DNA from: Pandoraea norimbergensis
Lineage (GTDB): Bacteria > Pseudomonadota > Gammaproteobacteria > Burkholderiales > Burkholderiaceae
DNA: 64,000 bases
Direction: 5' to 3'
NCBI RefSeq assembly: GCF_001465545.3
Contig: NZ_CP013480.3
Location: 5,146,001 to 5,210,000 of the forward strand
The position numbers were made by a program, and so were the translations under genes. Below the pieces are notes generated by a model. The model was not told the origin of the DNA and ran no database searches. It saw only the letters and a list, made by a program, of their open reading frames with translations. Shown piece after piece: positions 26,429 through 36,034 of the stretch. How positions within the stretch are numbered: the stretch's first letter is position 1; the number at the start of each line of letters is the position of its first letter.

Positions 26429-26986
26429 ATGAAAACCGCTCAAGAACTCCGCGTCGGCAACGTCATCATGATCGAAGGTCAGCCGAACGTCGTGCTGAAG
26501 ACCGAATACGTCAAGTCGGGCCGGAACTCCAGCGTCGTGAAGTTGAAGTACAAGAAGCTGCTGGCCGAAGGCCGTGGCGAATTCTCGTACAAGGCTGATG
26601 ACAAGTTCGACGTCGTCATGCTCGACAAGAAGGAAGTGACCTACTCGTACTTCGCCGACCCGATGTACGTGTTCATGGACACCGAATACAACCAGTACGA
26701 AGTCGAAGCCGAAAACATGGGCGACGCCATCAAGTATCTGGAAGACGGTCTGGCTTGCGAAATCGTGCTGTACGACGAAAAGGCCATCTCGGTCGAACTG
26801 CCGACCACGCTCGTGCGCAAGGTCGAGTACACCGAACCGGCCGTCAAGGGCGACACCTCGTCGGGCCGCGTGCTGAAGACCGCCAAGATCAACGATCTGC
26901 TCGAAATTCAAGTGCCGCTGTTCGTCAACACGGACGATCTGATCGAGATCGATACGCGCACCGACGAATACAAGAGCCGCGCTTAA
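26429..26986 (+). CDS. efp: translation elongation factor P (Arg32 type)
   Basis: A 185-residue factor that enters the ribosomal E site to relieve stalling at consecutive prolines. Three beta-barrel domains are expected. The tip loop reads KSGRNSS with Arg32, not lysine, matching modification by EarP (rhamnosylation) rather than EpmA/EpmB. The end YKSRA is normal. ATG 26429 follows a lysine/alanine-rich sequence typical for this gene. A strong rho-independent terminator stands at 27050-27087. Confidence 0.97.
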   Translation: MKTAQELRVGNVIMIEGQPNVVLKTEYVKSGRNSSVVKLKYKKLLAEGRGEFSYKADDKFDVVMLDKKEVTYSYFADPMYVFMDTEYNQYEVEAENMGDAIKYLEDGLACEIVLYDEKAISVELPTTLVRKVEYTEPAVKGDTSSGRVLKTAKINDLLEIQVPLFVNTDDLIEIDTRTDEYKSRA

Positions 26987-27049
26987 GCGATTGCCACCCG
27001 CCCGTGCCATCTCCGGATGGCGCAGTGCGGTGTGCAACGCGGTAGCCAC

Positions 27050-27087
27050 AAAAAAGCGCTCGCCCCTTCGGGGTCGAGCGCTTTTTG
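27050..27087. terminator. rho-independent terminator between efp and nagZ
   Basis: AAAAAGCGCTCG pairs with CGAGCGCTTTTT around CCCCTTCGGGG; flanking A and T runs make it symmetric, so it can end both efp (plus strand) and the minus-strand chain ending with nagZ. Confidence 0.92.
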
Positions 27088-27114
27088 TTTGTGCGCGAAA
27101 CTCGGACGCTGGAA

Positions 27115-28149
27115 TTATCCGCCGAACGTCTCGGCAATCAGTCGCTTCGCCGCCTGATACTCCGGTTGCGCGAGCATCTTCTCCCAGCCATGCACCTTGC
27201 CACGGCCCTTGAGATGCTTGATACGACGCTGTGACACCGTGTCGATATCCGTCTTCATCTCGCGCAGCAAACGGTCGGCCTTCTCCGGGCTGTTGCAGAT
27301 GAGCACCATGTCGCAGCCGGCATCCAACGCGGCGTGCGCAGCGGTGACGACGTCGCCTGCGGCGCTCGCGCCCTGCATCGACAAATCGTCACTGAAGATC
27401 ACGCCGTCGAAGGCATACTTGCCGCGCAAAATCTCCTTGAGCCACTTGGCGGAGAAGCCTGCCGGGTTCGGATCGACCTGCGGGTAGATCACGTGCGCGG
27501 GCATGACCGCCGCGAGCGACATGCCAAGCCAGTCGTAAGGCTGCGCGTCGACCGAGAGGATCTCGTCAAGCGAGCGCTCATCGACCGGAATCTCATGGTG
27601 CGAGTCGGCCGCCACAAAACCATGCCCCGGGAAATGCTTGCCGCAGTTCGCCATGCCAGCGAGCAACAGGCCGTGATTCAGACTCTTGGCGAGCATCGCC
27701 ACGACGCGCGGGTCGCTGTCGAAAGCCCGGTCGCCGATCACTTGCGACGTACCGTAGTCGAGATCGAGCACCGGTGTGAAGCTCAGGTCGATATCGCACG
27801 CGCGCAATTCTGCGGCGAGCACGTAGCCGACCGCCGTCGTCACGCGCGTCGCCTTGAAGACATCGTCGTGCCACAGCTTGCCGAGCTTGCCCATCGCGGG
27901 CAGATGCGTGAAGCCGTCGGTGCGAAAACGCTGCACGCGCCCGCCTTCGTGGTCGACCGCAATCAGGATGTCGTCGCGCACTTCACGAATCTGCTGCGTG
28001 AGCGAGCACAGTTGCGCGCGGTCATCGAAATTGCGCGCGAACAGGATGACACCCCCGGTCAACGGGTGTTCGATGCGGCGAATGTCGTCTTGGCTAAGGG
28101 TCAATCCGACGACATCCAGCATCACCGGACCCGGCCTGCGCTTCGTCAT
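27115..28149 (-). CDS. nagZ: beta-N-acetylhexosaminidase
   Basis: A 344-residue cytoplasmic GH3 enzyme that removes GlcNAc from anhydromuropeptides during peptidoglycan recycling, thus shaping the AmpR-inducing pool. It has [11 protein letters not shown] near the start, the substrate-binding KHFPGHG motif, and the Asp nucleophile in FSDDLSM. Length fits the family. The start ATG overlaps the acpS stop codon (ATGA). It is the last gene of the long minus-strand chain. Confidence 0.95.
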   Translation of the reverse strand: MTKRRPGPVMLDVVGLTLSQDDIRRIEHPLTGGVILFARNFDDRAQLCSLTQQIREVRDDILIAVDHEGGRVQRFRTDGFTHLPAMGKLGKLWHDDVFKATRVTTAVGYVLAAELRACDIDLSFTPVLDLDYGTSQVIGDRAFDSDPRVVAMLAKSLNHGLLLAGMANCGKHFPGHGFVAADSHHEIPVDERSLDEILSVDAQPYDWLGMSLAAVMPAHVIYPQVDPNPAGFSAKWLKEILRGKYAFDGVIFSDDLSMQGASAAGDVVTAAHAALDAGCDMVLICNSPEKADRLLREMKTDIDTVSQRRIKHLKGRGKVHGWEKMLAQPEYQAAKRLIAETFGG

Positions 28150-28694
28150 TGCGTATTCTCCGATGCAATCTTGCGTGAAGCGATCGCGAACGCGACCGCA
28201 TATTCTTTTTCATCCGTGATCGAAATCTCGATCGACAGTTGCCGTGCAGCCAGCCACTCGGCCAACTCGCCCGACGCCACCACCACAGGCTTGCCGGATG
28301 GCGCATTGAGCGTCTGCACGGCGCGCCACGTCATCGGCCAGCGCATGCCGAGACCGATGGCCTTGGACACGGCTTCTTTCGCAGCAAAGCGCGTACACAA
28401 ATACGCAAGGCCGCGAACGGCAGACCGGTTCTGACGCGCGTGATAAACCTTGAGTTCCTCCGGCCCCAGCACCCGCTCGGCAAAACGCCCGCCGGTGCGC
28501 TCCATCACGCCCACGACGCGGCTGATCTGGAGGATGTCAGTGCCCACGCCGTAGAGGGTGGTCGGCGTGGCTGGCGTCGCTAGCGTAGTGACGGTGGCCG
28601 GTGCGATCGATGGCGTCGGCGCAGCGTCTTGGCTATCGCCGGGCGTATCGGATGCAGCGGGCCTGTCCGGCGGGGGCGTGTCCTGAATACTCAT
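28146..28694 (-). CDS. acpS: holo-[acyl-carrier-protein] synthase with N-terminal extension
   Basis: A 182-residue 4'-phosphopantetheinyl transferase that activates AcpP by adding phosphopantetheine from CoA. The core begins at [10 protein letters not shown] (about residue 48, metal-binding Asp) and includes the second metal ligand in [11 protein letters not shown]. Residues 1-46 are a Pro/Ala/Thr-rich extension not seen in the roughly 125-residue E. coli enzyme; no alternative start near residue 46 was found, so it appears real. It is downstream of pdxJ and overlaps nagZ by 4 bases. AcpP itself is encoded at 41626-41865. Confidence 0.93.
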   Translation of the reverse strand: MSIQDTPPPDRPAASDTPGDSQDAAPTPSIAPATVTTLATPATPTTLYGVGTDILQISRVVGVMERTGGRFAERVLGPEELKVYHARQNRSAVRGLAYLCTRFAAKEAVSKAIGLGMRWPMTWRAVQTLNAPSGKPVVVASGELAEWLAARQLSIEISITDEKEYAVAFAIASRKIASENTQ

Positions 28695-28761
28695 GGGAAC
28701 GGGTTAGGGTTCGCGTTTGCGTGAGTGTCGTAACCGCCTGCGAGCGCAGTCGTCCGGCCGC

Positions 28762-29523
28762 TTAGCCGCGTGCCGCGATGCGGCTGGCGACCATGATCGC
28801 TTTCATCTCGCGCACAGCATTTTCCCAGCCGGCGAAGATGGCGTGCGCCACGATGGCATGCCCGATATTCAACTCGCTGATGCCCTCGATGGCGGCAATG
28901 GGCTGCACGTTTTCGTACTGCAGGCCGTGTCCAGCGTTCACTCTCAGACCCAGCGACACACCGAGAGCCACCGCGCGTTCGATGCGGGCGAACTCGGCTT
29001 CCCGTTCGGCTTCGTCATGCGCTTCGGCGTAACGCCCGGTGTGCAGTTCAACCACCGGCGCGCCCATGCGAGCCGCCGCACGAATCGGCGCTTCCTCCGG
29101 ATCAATGAACAACGACACGCGGCTGCCCGCCTCGCTGAGTCGCTGCGTGGCCGCTGCCACCTGATCGTAGAGCCCCACGACATCCAGCCCGCCTTCGGTG
29201 GTGAGCTCCTGACGGCTTTCGGGCACGAGGCACACATCGTGTGCCTTGACCTTGCACGCGATGGCGAGCATTTCTTCCGTCACCGCGCATTCAAGGTTCA
29301 TGCGCGTCTTGAGCAGACCGCGCAAATTCGTCACATCGTCGTCGCGAATATGGCGACGGTCTTCACGCAGGTGCAACGTGATGACGTCCGCGCCCGCCTC
29401 TTCGGCCAGCAACGCCGCCTTGATCGGGTCGGGATAGGTCGTGCCACGCGCGTTGCGCACCGTTGCGACGTGATCGATGTTCACCCCGAGGTCGATGGGG
29501 TTGCCGTGAAAGAAGAGGCTCAT
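28762..29523 (-). CDS. pdxJ: pyridoxine 5'-phosphate synthase
   Basis: A 253-residue TIM-barrel enzyme that condenses 1-deoxy-D-xylulose 5-phosphate with 3-amino-2-oxopropyl phosphate to pyridoxine 5'-phosphate, the last ring-building step of vitamin B6 synthesis. [29 protein letters not shown] and GHGLQYENV are diagnostic. The start [10 protein letters not shown] at 29523 overlaps the recO stop (ATGA), and acpS follows 67 bases later, the recO-pdxJ-acpS order known from E. coli. Confidence 0.97.
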   Translation of the reverse strand: MSLFFHGNPIDLGVNIDHVATVRNARGTTYPDPIKAALLAEEAGADVITLHLREDRRHIRDDDVTNLRGLLKTRMNLECAVTEEMLAIACKVKAHDVCLVPESRQELTTEGGLDVVGLYDQVAAATQRLSEAGSRVSLFIDPEEAPIRAAARMGAPVVELHTGRYAEAHDEAEREAEFARIERAVALGVSLGLRVNAGHGLQYENVQPIAAIEGISELNIGHAIVAHAIFAGWENAVREMKAIMVASRIAARG

Positions 29524-30578
29524 AGTTTTTGCAGGTCGAGCAGGATCTGCCGGGTATTGAGCGGCACGCCGCCCAAATGGTGGTTGAGAAGAAAGCGCAT
29601 GAGCAGCTTGCTTTGCTGCACGGTCTGCGCGCGCGTGTAATCGTCTTGCTCCATGTCGAGCAGCGTCTGGCCACTCACCACGGGCCAGTCGGACAACTCG
29701 TCGCCACGCGCTGGCCGCACTCCCCAATCGGGGTGAAATACGTACTGCCGCTCGGGCACCACTTTGCCACGCGTCTGCGTGCAGCGGTCGAACGCCACGG
29801 CGTAACCGGTCTCACGCAACAGCACGCGCTCGAAGGCACGCAAGATGATGCCGGCCGGCTCGCCATGGGCGAGGTGATGCAATGTCGTCAGGTAATGCTG
29901 GAAGAGCTTGTCGTGCGGATCGTCACGCGCGCAAAACTTCACCAGGAGTTCGTTCAGATAGAAACCAGAGAGCAGCGCATCGCCTTCGAGCGGACGCAGC
30001 CCGCCCACCCATTCGGCCTTGGTCAGCGTGCGCAGTTCGCCCTTGCCGAGCCACGCCAGCGAGAGCGGTTGAAACGTTTGCAGCGCGCCACGCAGCGCCG
30101 AATGCGGGCGCTTGGCCCCTTTCGCGACCAACGCGATACGGCCATGGTCACGCGTGAGCACGTCGATGATCAGGCTGGTTTCGCGATACGGGTAGCTGTG
30201 AAGCACGAAGCCCGGCTGCTCGGTGACGCGACTTTGCTCGCGTTCCGCAGCCCGCGCCGGCGAAGGCGCGCGGCGCACGCGCTTGGTGGCCTTGGCAGTC
30301 TTGTCAGTCTTGTCAGTTTTGGCTGGCGGCGGGTCCGCATCGACCTTGCCCTTGCCAGTCACGTCGGCCTCGCGAAAGGCTTCCGACGCTTCGTCGTCGA
30401 CCACCCGCGTCGCGGCACTGGCCGAGCGCGACGTGCGAGTGGGCCGCGACGGGCGGACCGGCTGGGACATCTGAGATGGGGATGCGGTCCGGGCAGCCGA
30501 CGCCTTGCCGGCCGTCGGCGTCAGGTCAGCCGACGTGGCAATCTCGTCACGAGTCGTGTCGAGTTCACTCGTAGCCAT
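29520..30578 (-). CDS. recO: DNA repair protein RecO with low-complexity N-terminal extension
   Basis: A 352-residue protein; the RecO core starts around [17 protein letters not shown] (about residue 140) with an OB-fold, then helices. RecO anneals single strands and loads RecA with RecR in recombinational gap repair. E. coli RecO is about 242 residues; here some 100 extra residues at the N-terminus are rich in Ala, Ser, Thr, Lys and Asp ([18 protein letters not shown]). ATG 30578 is chosen because it overlaps the era stop by only 14 bases; an in-frame ATG at 30599 is also possible. Part of era-recO-pdxJ. Confidence 0.93.
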   Translation of the reverse strand: MATSELDTTRDEIATSADLTPTAGKASAARTASPSQMSQPVRPSRPTRTSRSASAATRVVDDEASEAFREADVTGKGKVDADPPPAKTDKTDKTAKATKRVRRAPSPARAAEREQSRVTEQPGFVLHSYPYRETSLIIDVLTRDHGRIALVAKGAKRPHSALRGALQTFQPLSLAWLGKGELRTLTKAEWVGGLRPLEGDALLSGFYLNELLVKFCARDDPHDKLFQHYLTTLHHLAHGEPAGIILRAFERVLLRETGYAVAFDRCTQTRGKVVPERQYVFHPDWGVRPARGDELSDWPVVSGQTLLDMEQDDYTRAQTVQQSKLLMRFLLNHHLGGVPLNTRQILLDLQKL

Positions 30579-31458
30579 ACGCCCGCAGGCCGGCCTCATT
30601 GTCGGCCCAACCGCCCTTGACCTTGATCCAGACTTCCAGATACACGCGGCCGTCGAAGAGCTTCTCCATATCGATGCGTGCGTCGGTGGAAATCTGCTTG
30701 AGCTTCGCGCCCTTGTTGCCGATGATCATCGCCTTGTGGTTGTCGCGGTCAACCAGAATCGTCGCGAAAACGCGGCGCAGATTGCCTTCGGTTTCGAACT
30801 TGTCGATGATCACCGTGCTCGTGTACGGCAGTTCATCGCCCGTCCAGCGGAACACTTTCTCGCGCAGGATTTCAGCGGCCATGAAGCGCTCGCTGCGATC
30901 GGTCAAATCGTCTTCGCCGTAAATCGGCTCGCCTTCAAGCAGGTACGGACGCAACACGCCAAGCAGGCGCTTGATGTCGTCGGCGCGCTTTGCCGAGAGC
31001 GGAATGATTTCACGGAAATCGCGCACAGCCCCCACTTTTTGCAGGAACGGCAGCATCTCAGCGCGATCGGTAATACGGTCGAGCTTGTTGATGATCAGCA
31101 GCACCGGCACGTTGTCGGGCAGAAGCTTCATCACTTTCTCGTCGTCCGGGCCGAAATTGCCCGCTTCGATGACGAACAGCACGATATCCACGCTCGACAG
31201 CGTGGACGTGACCGCGCGGTTGAGCGAGCGGTTCAGTGCCGTGGCGTGACGTGTCTGGAAACCCGGGGTATCGACAAAGATGTACTGAGCGTCGTCCGTG
31301 GTGCAGATACCGGTGATGCGGTGGCGCGTGGTCTGCGCCTTGCGCGAGGTGATGCTGATCTTTTGACCGACGAGGGCGTTAAGCAGCGTCGATTTGCCGA
31401 CGTTCGGACGCCCGACGATCGCCACGGTCCCGCAGCGAAAATCCGTCTTATCGTTCAT
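30565..31458 (-). CDS. era: GTPase Era
   Basis: A 297-residue GTPase required for 30S ribosome assembly and 16S rRNA 3'-end maturation, attached loosely to the inner membrane. G1 is [10 protein letters not shown]3 DTPGFQT, G4 NKLD; the C-terminal KH domain (about 200-297) has [13 protein letters not shown], the RNA-binding GxxG-type loop. The start [10 protein letters not shown] at 31458 matches Era; a longer frame would run into the rnc 3' end. It follows rnc (56 bases) and overlaps recO, the classic rnc-era-recO block. Confidence 0.97.
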   Translation of the reverse strand: MNDKTDFRCGTVAIVGRPNVGKSTLLNALVGQKISITSRKAQTTRHRITGICTTDDAQYIFVDTPGFQTRHATALNRSLNRAVTSTLSSVDIVLFVIEAGNFGPDDEKVMKLLPDNVPVLLIINKLDRITDRAEMLPFLQKVGAVRDFREIIPLSAKRADDIKRLLGVLRPYLLEGEPIYGEDDLTDRSERFMAAEILREKVFRWTGDELPYTSTVIIDKFETEGNLRRVFATILVDRDNHKAMIIGNKGAKLKQISTDARIDMEKLFDGRVYLEVWIKVKGGWADNEAGLRAYGYE

Positions 31459-31513
31459 GTTTGGAAACTCTCGTGATAGGGGCCGCGCACTGCGCTCTCC
31501 CCTTGAATGGTAC

Positions 31514-32545
31514 TCAGGCGGCTGCCGGTGGTTGCTTTGCAGCTTCGACCTTGTCTGCCGCTTTGTCTGCCGACTTGTCTGTCGCCTTGTCAGTCGCTTT
31601 ATCCGTCGTTTTTTCCGCGGCCGGAATCGCGACACGCGCTGCACCATGACCATGTGCGGCGGTCATCGCCGGCACCGGAATGCTGGTGGCTTTCGCATCC
31701 TTGGCATCCTTGGCGTCTTTGGTGTCCTTCGGCACGTCCTTCGCTGGCGTCTCCGGTGACGGCACACCCGCTGCCTGATCGGCCTTCTTTGCCTCCGACG
31801 CCGCAGCCTTCGCTGCGCGCTTCTTGGCGGCCTTCGCGCTCTTCTCGGCCTTGGGCTTTGCGAGCGCCGGCATCTTCTGCACTTCTTCTAGCGCCTTCTT
31901 GGCCGCCGCTTGTTCGGCCGCGCGACGGCTTGCACCTGCGCCGCCCACCTTGATGTCGAGCTTCGGCACTGCGCACTCGACTTCGAATTGCTGGTTATGC
32001 GCCGCGCCGTGCGTGGCCGTCACCGTGTATTGAGGCAACGCGATCTTGTGACCTTGCAGATACTCCTGCAACAGCGTCTTCGCATCCTTGCCCAGCGTTC
32101 TCGGATCGACGTGCTCAAGGACGGGCGTGTACAGACGCTCGATCACGGCGTACGCCGCTTCGAATCCACCGTCGAGGTACATCGCACCAAACAGGGCTTC
32201 AAGCGTGTCGGCCAGAATCGACGGACGGCGGAAACCACCGCTCTTGAGCTCACCCTCACCCAGTCTCAGAAATTCGGAAACGCCCAACACCTGCGCAATC
32301 TCGTACAACGACTGCTGCTTGACGAGATTGGCGCGCACACGCGACAGATCGCCTTCGTCGAGCTTGGGATAACGACGAAACAGAATGGCCGCAACGGAAC
32401 AATTCAGAATGGAATCGCCGAGAAACTCCAGCCGCTCATTATTGGCGGCACTATGGCTACGGTGCGTCAGTGCTTGGCAAAGCAATTCCGCATCGTGGAA
32501 GCGATACTGGAGGCGTTCTTCCAGTTGATTCAGTGATTGAGGCAT
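31514..32545 (-). CDS. rnc: ribonuclease III with lysine/alanine-rich C-terminal tail
   Basis: A 343-residue double-stranded-RNA endonuclease that processes rRNA and mRNAs. The nuclease domain (about 1-150) has [13 protein letters not shown] and the catalytic [15 protein letters not shown]; the dsRNA-binding domain (about 160-230) ends at about VQKMPAL. The remaining 110 or so residues are a low-complexity tail rich in Lys, Ala, Asp and Thr with near-repeats such as [19 protein letters not shown]. coli RNase III is 226 residues. The start [11 protein letters not shown] at 32545 fits. A long hairpin (32735-32774) lies in the leader toward lepB and may be a processing target. Confidence 0.96.
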   Translation of the reverse strand: MPQSLNQLEERLQYRFHDAELLCQALTHRSHSAANNERLEFLGDSILNCSVAAILFRRYPKLDEGDLSRVRANLVKQQSLYEIAQVLGVSEFLRLGEGELKSGGFRRPSILADTLEALFGAMYLDGGFEAAYAVIERLYTPVLEHVDPRTLGKDAKTLLQEYLQGHKIALPQYTVTATHGAAHNQQFEVECAVPKLDIKVGGAGASRRAAEQAAAKKALEEVQKMPALAKPKAEKSAKAAKKRAAKAAASEAKKADQAAGVPSPETPAKDVPKDTKDAKDAKDAKATSIPVPAMTAAHGHGAARVAIPAAEKTTDKATDKATDKSADKAADKVEAAKQPPAAA

Positions 32546-32734
32546 GGCGCAAGTATAGCGCGACGCTCCCGCCCCGGCGCGCGTCGTCGCCAAGAAACGA
32601 CGGGCGAAACCGCCGTCCGACGGGCTTTTCAGACTCGCGTGAGGACGGTGGCTCAGACAACGCCGGGGTGATTACGGAGAGATCCCCCCGACTAGCCGAG
32701 CCAGCCGCATGATTGAATACAAATTCAGAAACAA

Positions 32735-32774
32735 TAATGCGGAAATTAGCAATTTATTGCCAATCTCCGCATTA
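32735..32774 (-). other. 40-base RNA hairpin between lepB and rnc
   Basis: Arms of 19 bases (32735-32753 and 32756-32774) are separated by two T. On the plus strand 17 of 19 pairs are Watson-Crick and two are A/C; in the minus-strand RNA those two become G-U, so all 19 pair. The element is AT-rich against a GC-rich genome. It lies about 190 bases ahead of the rnc start and 56 bases behind the lepB stop. It could be an RNase III target that tunes rnc or lepB mRNA. The U-rich bases that follow (TTATTGTTTC) also allow a terminator. Confidence 0.75.
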
Positions 32775-32829
32775 ATAATCAACGTCGTCCGGATCACCCG
32801 TGTTTGCGGGTTACCGGCACACCTTCCAA

Positions 32830-33744
32830 TTACTGGAAGCCGCCCAGACGCTTGAGGTTCGAGAAGTTCATCCAGATGAAGAACGCCCGGCCCACGATGT
32901 TCTGCTCGGGCACGAAGCCCCAGTAGCGGCTATCCGCGCTGTTGTCGCGGTTATCGCCCATCATGAAGTAGTTGCCCGGCGGCACCTTGCAGATCACGCC
33001 CTGGCTGTTGTACTGGCAGTTCTGCTTGTTCGGGAAATCGTCGGCGCCCATGATGTACGGCGGCACGTTCGGATCGTTCAGGATGCGATGCTTCACACCG
33101 CCCACCGTCTCTTCGAACTGCTTGTAGTAAGCAATGTGCTCGTCGTCGAAGAAGTCCGGCAGCGCGGTCTCCGGCACCGGCTCGCCATTCACCGTAAGCT
33201 TCTTGTTCTCGTAGGCCACCACGTCGCCCGGCACACCGATCACGCGCTTGATGTAGTCCATCGACTCATCTTTCGGGTAACGGAACACAACCACGTCGCC
33301 GCGCTTCGGCTCGCCCAGATCGATGACCTTCTTGTTGATCACCGGCAGGCGAATGCCGTAGTCGAACTTGTTCACGAGGATGAAGTCGCCCACCAGTAGC
33401 GTCGGAATCATCGAGCCCGACGGGATCTTGAACGGCTCGACCACGAACGAGCGCAGCACGAACACCGCAAGAATCACCGGGAAGAAGCTCGCCGAGTACT
33501 CAAGCCACCACGGCTGACGCAGCTTGTCGTCACGCACCTTGGCGCGCGCACTCGCGACTGCACCACCCTCCTGCACGCCAGAGCCCTGAATACCGGACCC
33601 CTGCAATACAAGCTGCTGCTGATCGAATTGCGTCACCGCCTGCTGTGCTGCCCGGCGGCGCGCCGGTTGAAACACCAACTTGTCGGCCACCCAGGCCACC
33701 CCGGTAACCAGCACCAGGATCAAAAGAATCAGGGCGAAATTCAT
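32830..33744 (-). CDS. lepB: signal peptidase I
   Basis: A 304-residue inner-membrane serine protease that removes signal peptides of secreted proteins. The N-terminal membrane helix (about 1-20) precedes a Q/A-rich linker; a second hydrophobic segment (about 90-105: FFPVILAVFVLRSFVVEPF) leads into the catalytic serine in IPSGSMIPTL and the general-base lysine in YIKRVIG. The end FSNLKRLGGFQ is usual. It starts 18 bases after lepA on the same strand, the common lepA-lepB pair. Confidence 0.97.
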   Translation of the reverse strand: MNFALILLILVLVTGVAWVADKLVFQPARRRAAQQAVTQFDQQQLVLQGSGIQGSGVQEGGAVASARAKVRDDKLRQPWWLEYSASFFPVILAVFVLRSFVVEPFKIPSGSMIPTLLVGDFILVNKFDYGIRLPVINKKVIDLGEPKRGDVVVFRYPKDESMDYIKRVIGVPGDVVAYENKKLTVNGEPVPETALPDFFDDEHIAYYKQFEETVGGVKHRILNDPNVPPYIMGADDFPNKQNCQYNSQGVICKVPPGNYFMMGDNRDNSADSRYWGFVPEQNIVGRAFFIWMNFSNLKRLGGFQ

Positions 33745-33762
33745 GCGGGACCTGTCGCTACG

Positions 33763-35568
33763 TTATTTGTCTTCGACTTGCAAAATGGCGAGGAACGCTT
33801 CCTGCGGAATTTCCACATTCCCCACCTGCTTCATACGCTTCTTACCAGCCTTCTGTTTCTCCAGCAGCTTCTTCTTACGCGAGATGTCGCCGCCATAACA
33901 CTTGGCCAGCACGTTCTTGCGCAACGCCTTGATGTTCTCACGCGCGATGATGTTCGCGCCAATCGCGGCTTGAATTGCCACATCGTACATCTGACGCGGG
34001 ATGATTTCGCGCATCTTCGCCGCGACCTGGTTGCCACGACGACGGCTTTCCGAACGGTGCACGATGATCGACAGTGCGTCGACCTTGTCGCCGTTGATCA
34101 GCATGTCGACTTTGACCACGTCCGACGAGCGATATTCCTTGAATTCGTAATCCATCGACGCATAACCGCGCGACACCGACTTCAGACGATCGAAGAAGTC
34201 GAGCACGATTTCCGCCATCGGGATTTCGTAGATCAGTTTGACCTGACGGCCGTGATATTGCATGTCGAGTTGCAGGCCGCGTTTTTGCTGGCACAACGTG
34301 ACCACGGAGCCCACGTACTCTTGCGGCATGTACAGGTTGACCGTGACGATCGGCTCGAGAATCTCTTCGATTCGGCCCGGGTCCGGCATCTTCGACGGGT
34401 TCTCGACCGTGATCGTCGTACCGTCGCGCTGCACGACCTCATAGATCACGGTCGGTGCCGTGGTGATGAGGTCCATGTCGAATTCGCGCTCCAGACGCTC
34501 CTGCACGATTTCCATGTGCAGCAAGCCCAGGAAGCCGCAACGGAAACCGAAGCCCAGCGCCTGCGAGACTTCCGGCTCGTATTGCAGCGACGCGTCGTTG
34601 AGCTTGAGCTTTTCGAGCGATTCGCGCAGGGCATCGTATTGGTTGGCTTCGACCGGATACAGCCCCGCGAACACCTGTGGCTTCACTTCCTTGAAGCCCG
34701 GCAGCGGTTCGGCCGCCGGCTTGGTCGTGGTGGTCACGGCGTGCGTGACGGTATCACCGACCTTGGCCGCGTCCAGTTCCTTGATGCCCGAGATGATGAA
34801 GCCCACCTGACCGGCCGACAGCGACTCGCGCTGTTGCGAACGCGGTGTGAACACGCCCACCTGTTCGACCGGATAGGTCGCGCCAGTGGCCATCAGTTGA
34901 ATCTTTTCCTTCGGCTTGAGCGTGCCGTTGACCACGCGCACCAGCATCACCACGCCCACGTAGTTGTCGAACCACGAGTCGATGATCAGCGCTTGCAGTG
35001 CTGCCGTGGCGTCGCCCTTGGGCGGCGGCACCTTGGCGATGAGGGCTTCGAGCACCTCTTCGACGCCCAGACCCGTCTTGGCCGAGCAGCGCACGGCGTC
35101 GGTCGCTTCGATGCCGATGACGTCTTCGATTTCCTGAATCGCGTTCTCGGGTTCGGCCGACGGCAAATCGATCTTGTTGAGCACCGGCACCACTTCCACG
35201 CCGAGTTCGATGGCGGTGTAGCAGTTGGCAACCGTTTGCGCTTCCACGCCTTGCGAGGCGTCGACCACGAGCAGCGCGCCTTCGCAAGCGGACAGCGAAC
35301 GGCTCACTTCGTACGAAAAGTCGACGTGTCCCGGCGTGTCGATCAGGTTCAGGTTGTAGATCTTGCCGTCGCGCGCCTTGTATTGCAGCGCTGCGGTCTG
35401 TGCCTTGATGGTGATGCCACGCTCGCGCTCAAGGTCCATCGAGTCGAGAACTCGGGATTCCATTTCACGATCGGACAAACCGCCGCTCAGCTGGATGATG
35501 CGATCGGCCAGGGTCGATTTCCCATGGTCGATGTGGGCGATGATCGAAAAATTGCGGATATGGTCCAT
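33763..35568 (-). CDS. lepA: elongation factor 4 (back-translocating GTPase)
   Basis: A 601-residue translational GTPase. G1 [10 protein letters not shown]3 DTPGHVDF and G4 NKIDLP lie in the first 150 residues; domain II follows, then domains III, V-like and the unique C-terminal domain ([20 protein letters not shown]...), the hallmark separating LepA from EF-G. It can reverse mistranslocated ribosomes and matters in initiation and assembly of 30S. Start MDHIRNFSI at 35568. lepB follows directly. The 190 bases upstream contain no gene. Confidence 0.97.
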   Translation of the reverse strand: MDHIRNFSIIAHIDHGKSTLADRIIQLSGGLSDREMESRVLDSMDLERERGITIKAQTAALQYKARDGKIYNLNLIDTPGHVDFSYEVSRSLSACEGALLVVDASQGVEAQTVANCYTAIELGVEVVPVLNKIDLPSAEPENAIQEIEDVIGIEATDAVRCSAKTGLGVEEVLEALIAKVPPPKGDATAALQALIIDSWFDNYVGVVMLVRVVNGTLKPKEKIQLMATGATYPVEQVGVFTPRSQQRESLSAGQVGFIISGIKELDAAKVGDTVTHAVTTTTKPAAEPLPGFKEVKPQVFAGLYPVEANQYDALRESLEKLKLNDASLQYEPEVSQALGFGFRCGFLGLLHMEIVQERLEREFDMDLITTAPTVIYEVVQRDGTTITVENPSKMPDPGRIEEILEPIVTVNLYMPQEYVGSVVTLCQQKRGLQLDMQYHGRQVKLIYEIPMAEIVLDFFDRLKSVSRGYASMDYEFKEYRSSDVVKVDMLINGDKVDALSIIVHRSESRRRGNQVAAKMREIIPRQMYDVAIQAAIGANIIARENIKALRKNVLAKCYGGDISRKKKLLEKQKAGKKRMKQVGNVEIPQEAFLAILQVEDK

Positions 35569-35759
35569 GAGGCGGGGCTAGAGAAAAGTCGGTGCCATGA
35601 AGATTCGGCTCGGCAGCGGCTTTCGAGAGAATCGGCTAACACGACATTTTAGCCGAAAGCGCGGTCATTCCGGCCGAAATCGCGTGCATCGCGGCGTTTC
35701 ATCGGTGGGGTTGGGGGAGCCGCCCTCATATCTTCGGGGTGGCTCGGCGAATCGTTGAC

Positions 35760-36005
35760 CTACGGTGCGTGCAACGCCGCTTGCACGGCGGCAGCGTCAA
35801 AACGATAACGGCACAATTCGCGCTCGCCTAATGCCAGTACTGGCACGATTTCGTCGTATTTCGCTTCGAGTGCCGGATCGCTGTCGACATCCACGACTGT
35901 CACGGAGAAGTCCCACGCCGGGCGCATGGCCTCCAGCGCCGCAAGCATGTCATCGCAAAGATGACACCATTTGCGGCCGTAGAGGGTCAGCGCCGGCGCG
36001 GTCAT
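35760..36005 (-). CDS. glutaredoxin-like thioredoxin-fold protein (DUF836 type)
   Basis: An 81-residue protein with a thioredoxin-like fold and the redox pair CHLC in GRKWCHLCDDMLAAL, followed by a VVDVDSDPALEAKYDEIVPVLAL core. It may reduce or be reduced by mixed disulfides; no partner is evident. The ATG at 36005 gives MTAPALTLYG; an in-frame TTG at 36023 would add six residues. It lies 29 bases after mucD and is probably co-transcribed. In related genomes a similar gene stands between mucD and lepA. Confidence 0.8.
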   Translation of the reverse strand: MTAPALTLYGRKWCHLCDDMLAALEAMRPAWDFSVTVVDVDSDPALEAKYDEIVPVLALGERELCRYRFDAAAVQAALHAP

Positions 36006-36034
36006 TCCCGTCAAATCCGTCAATCCAGACCGGC

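Noticed and set aside
32552..32557. TATACT six bases before the rnc start as a -10 element of a leaderless mRNA
   Set aside because: No matching -35 at 16-18 bases and too close to the start codon to claim.
33628..35652. 674-codon open frame on the plus strand opposite lepA
   Set aside because: Histidine/arginine-rich composition and no domains; lepA has full GTPase motifs.
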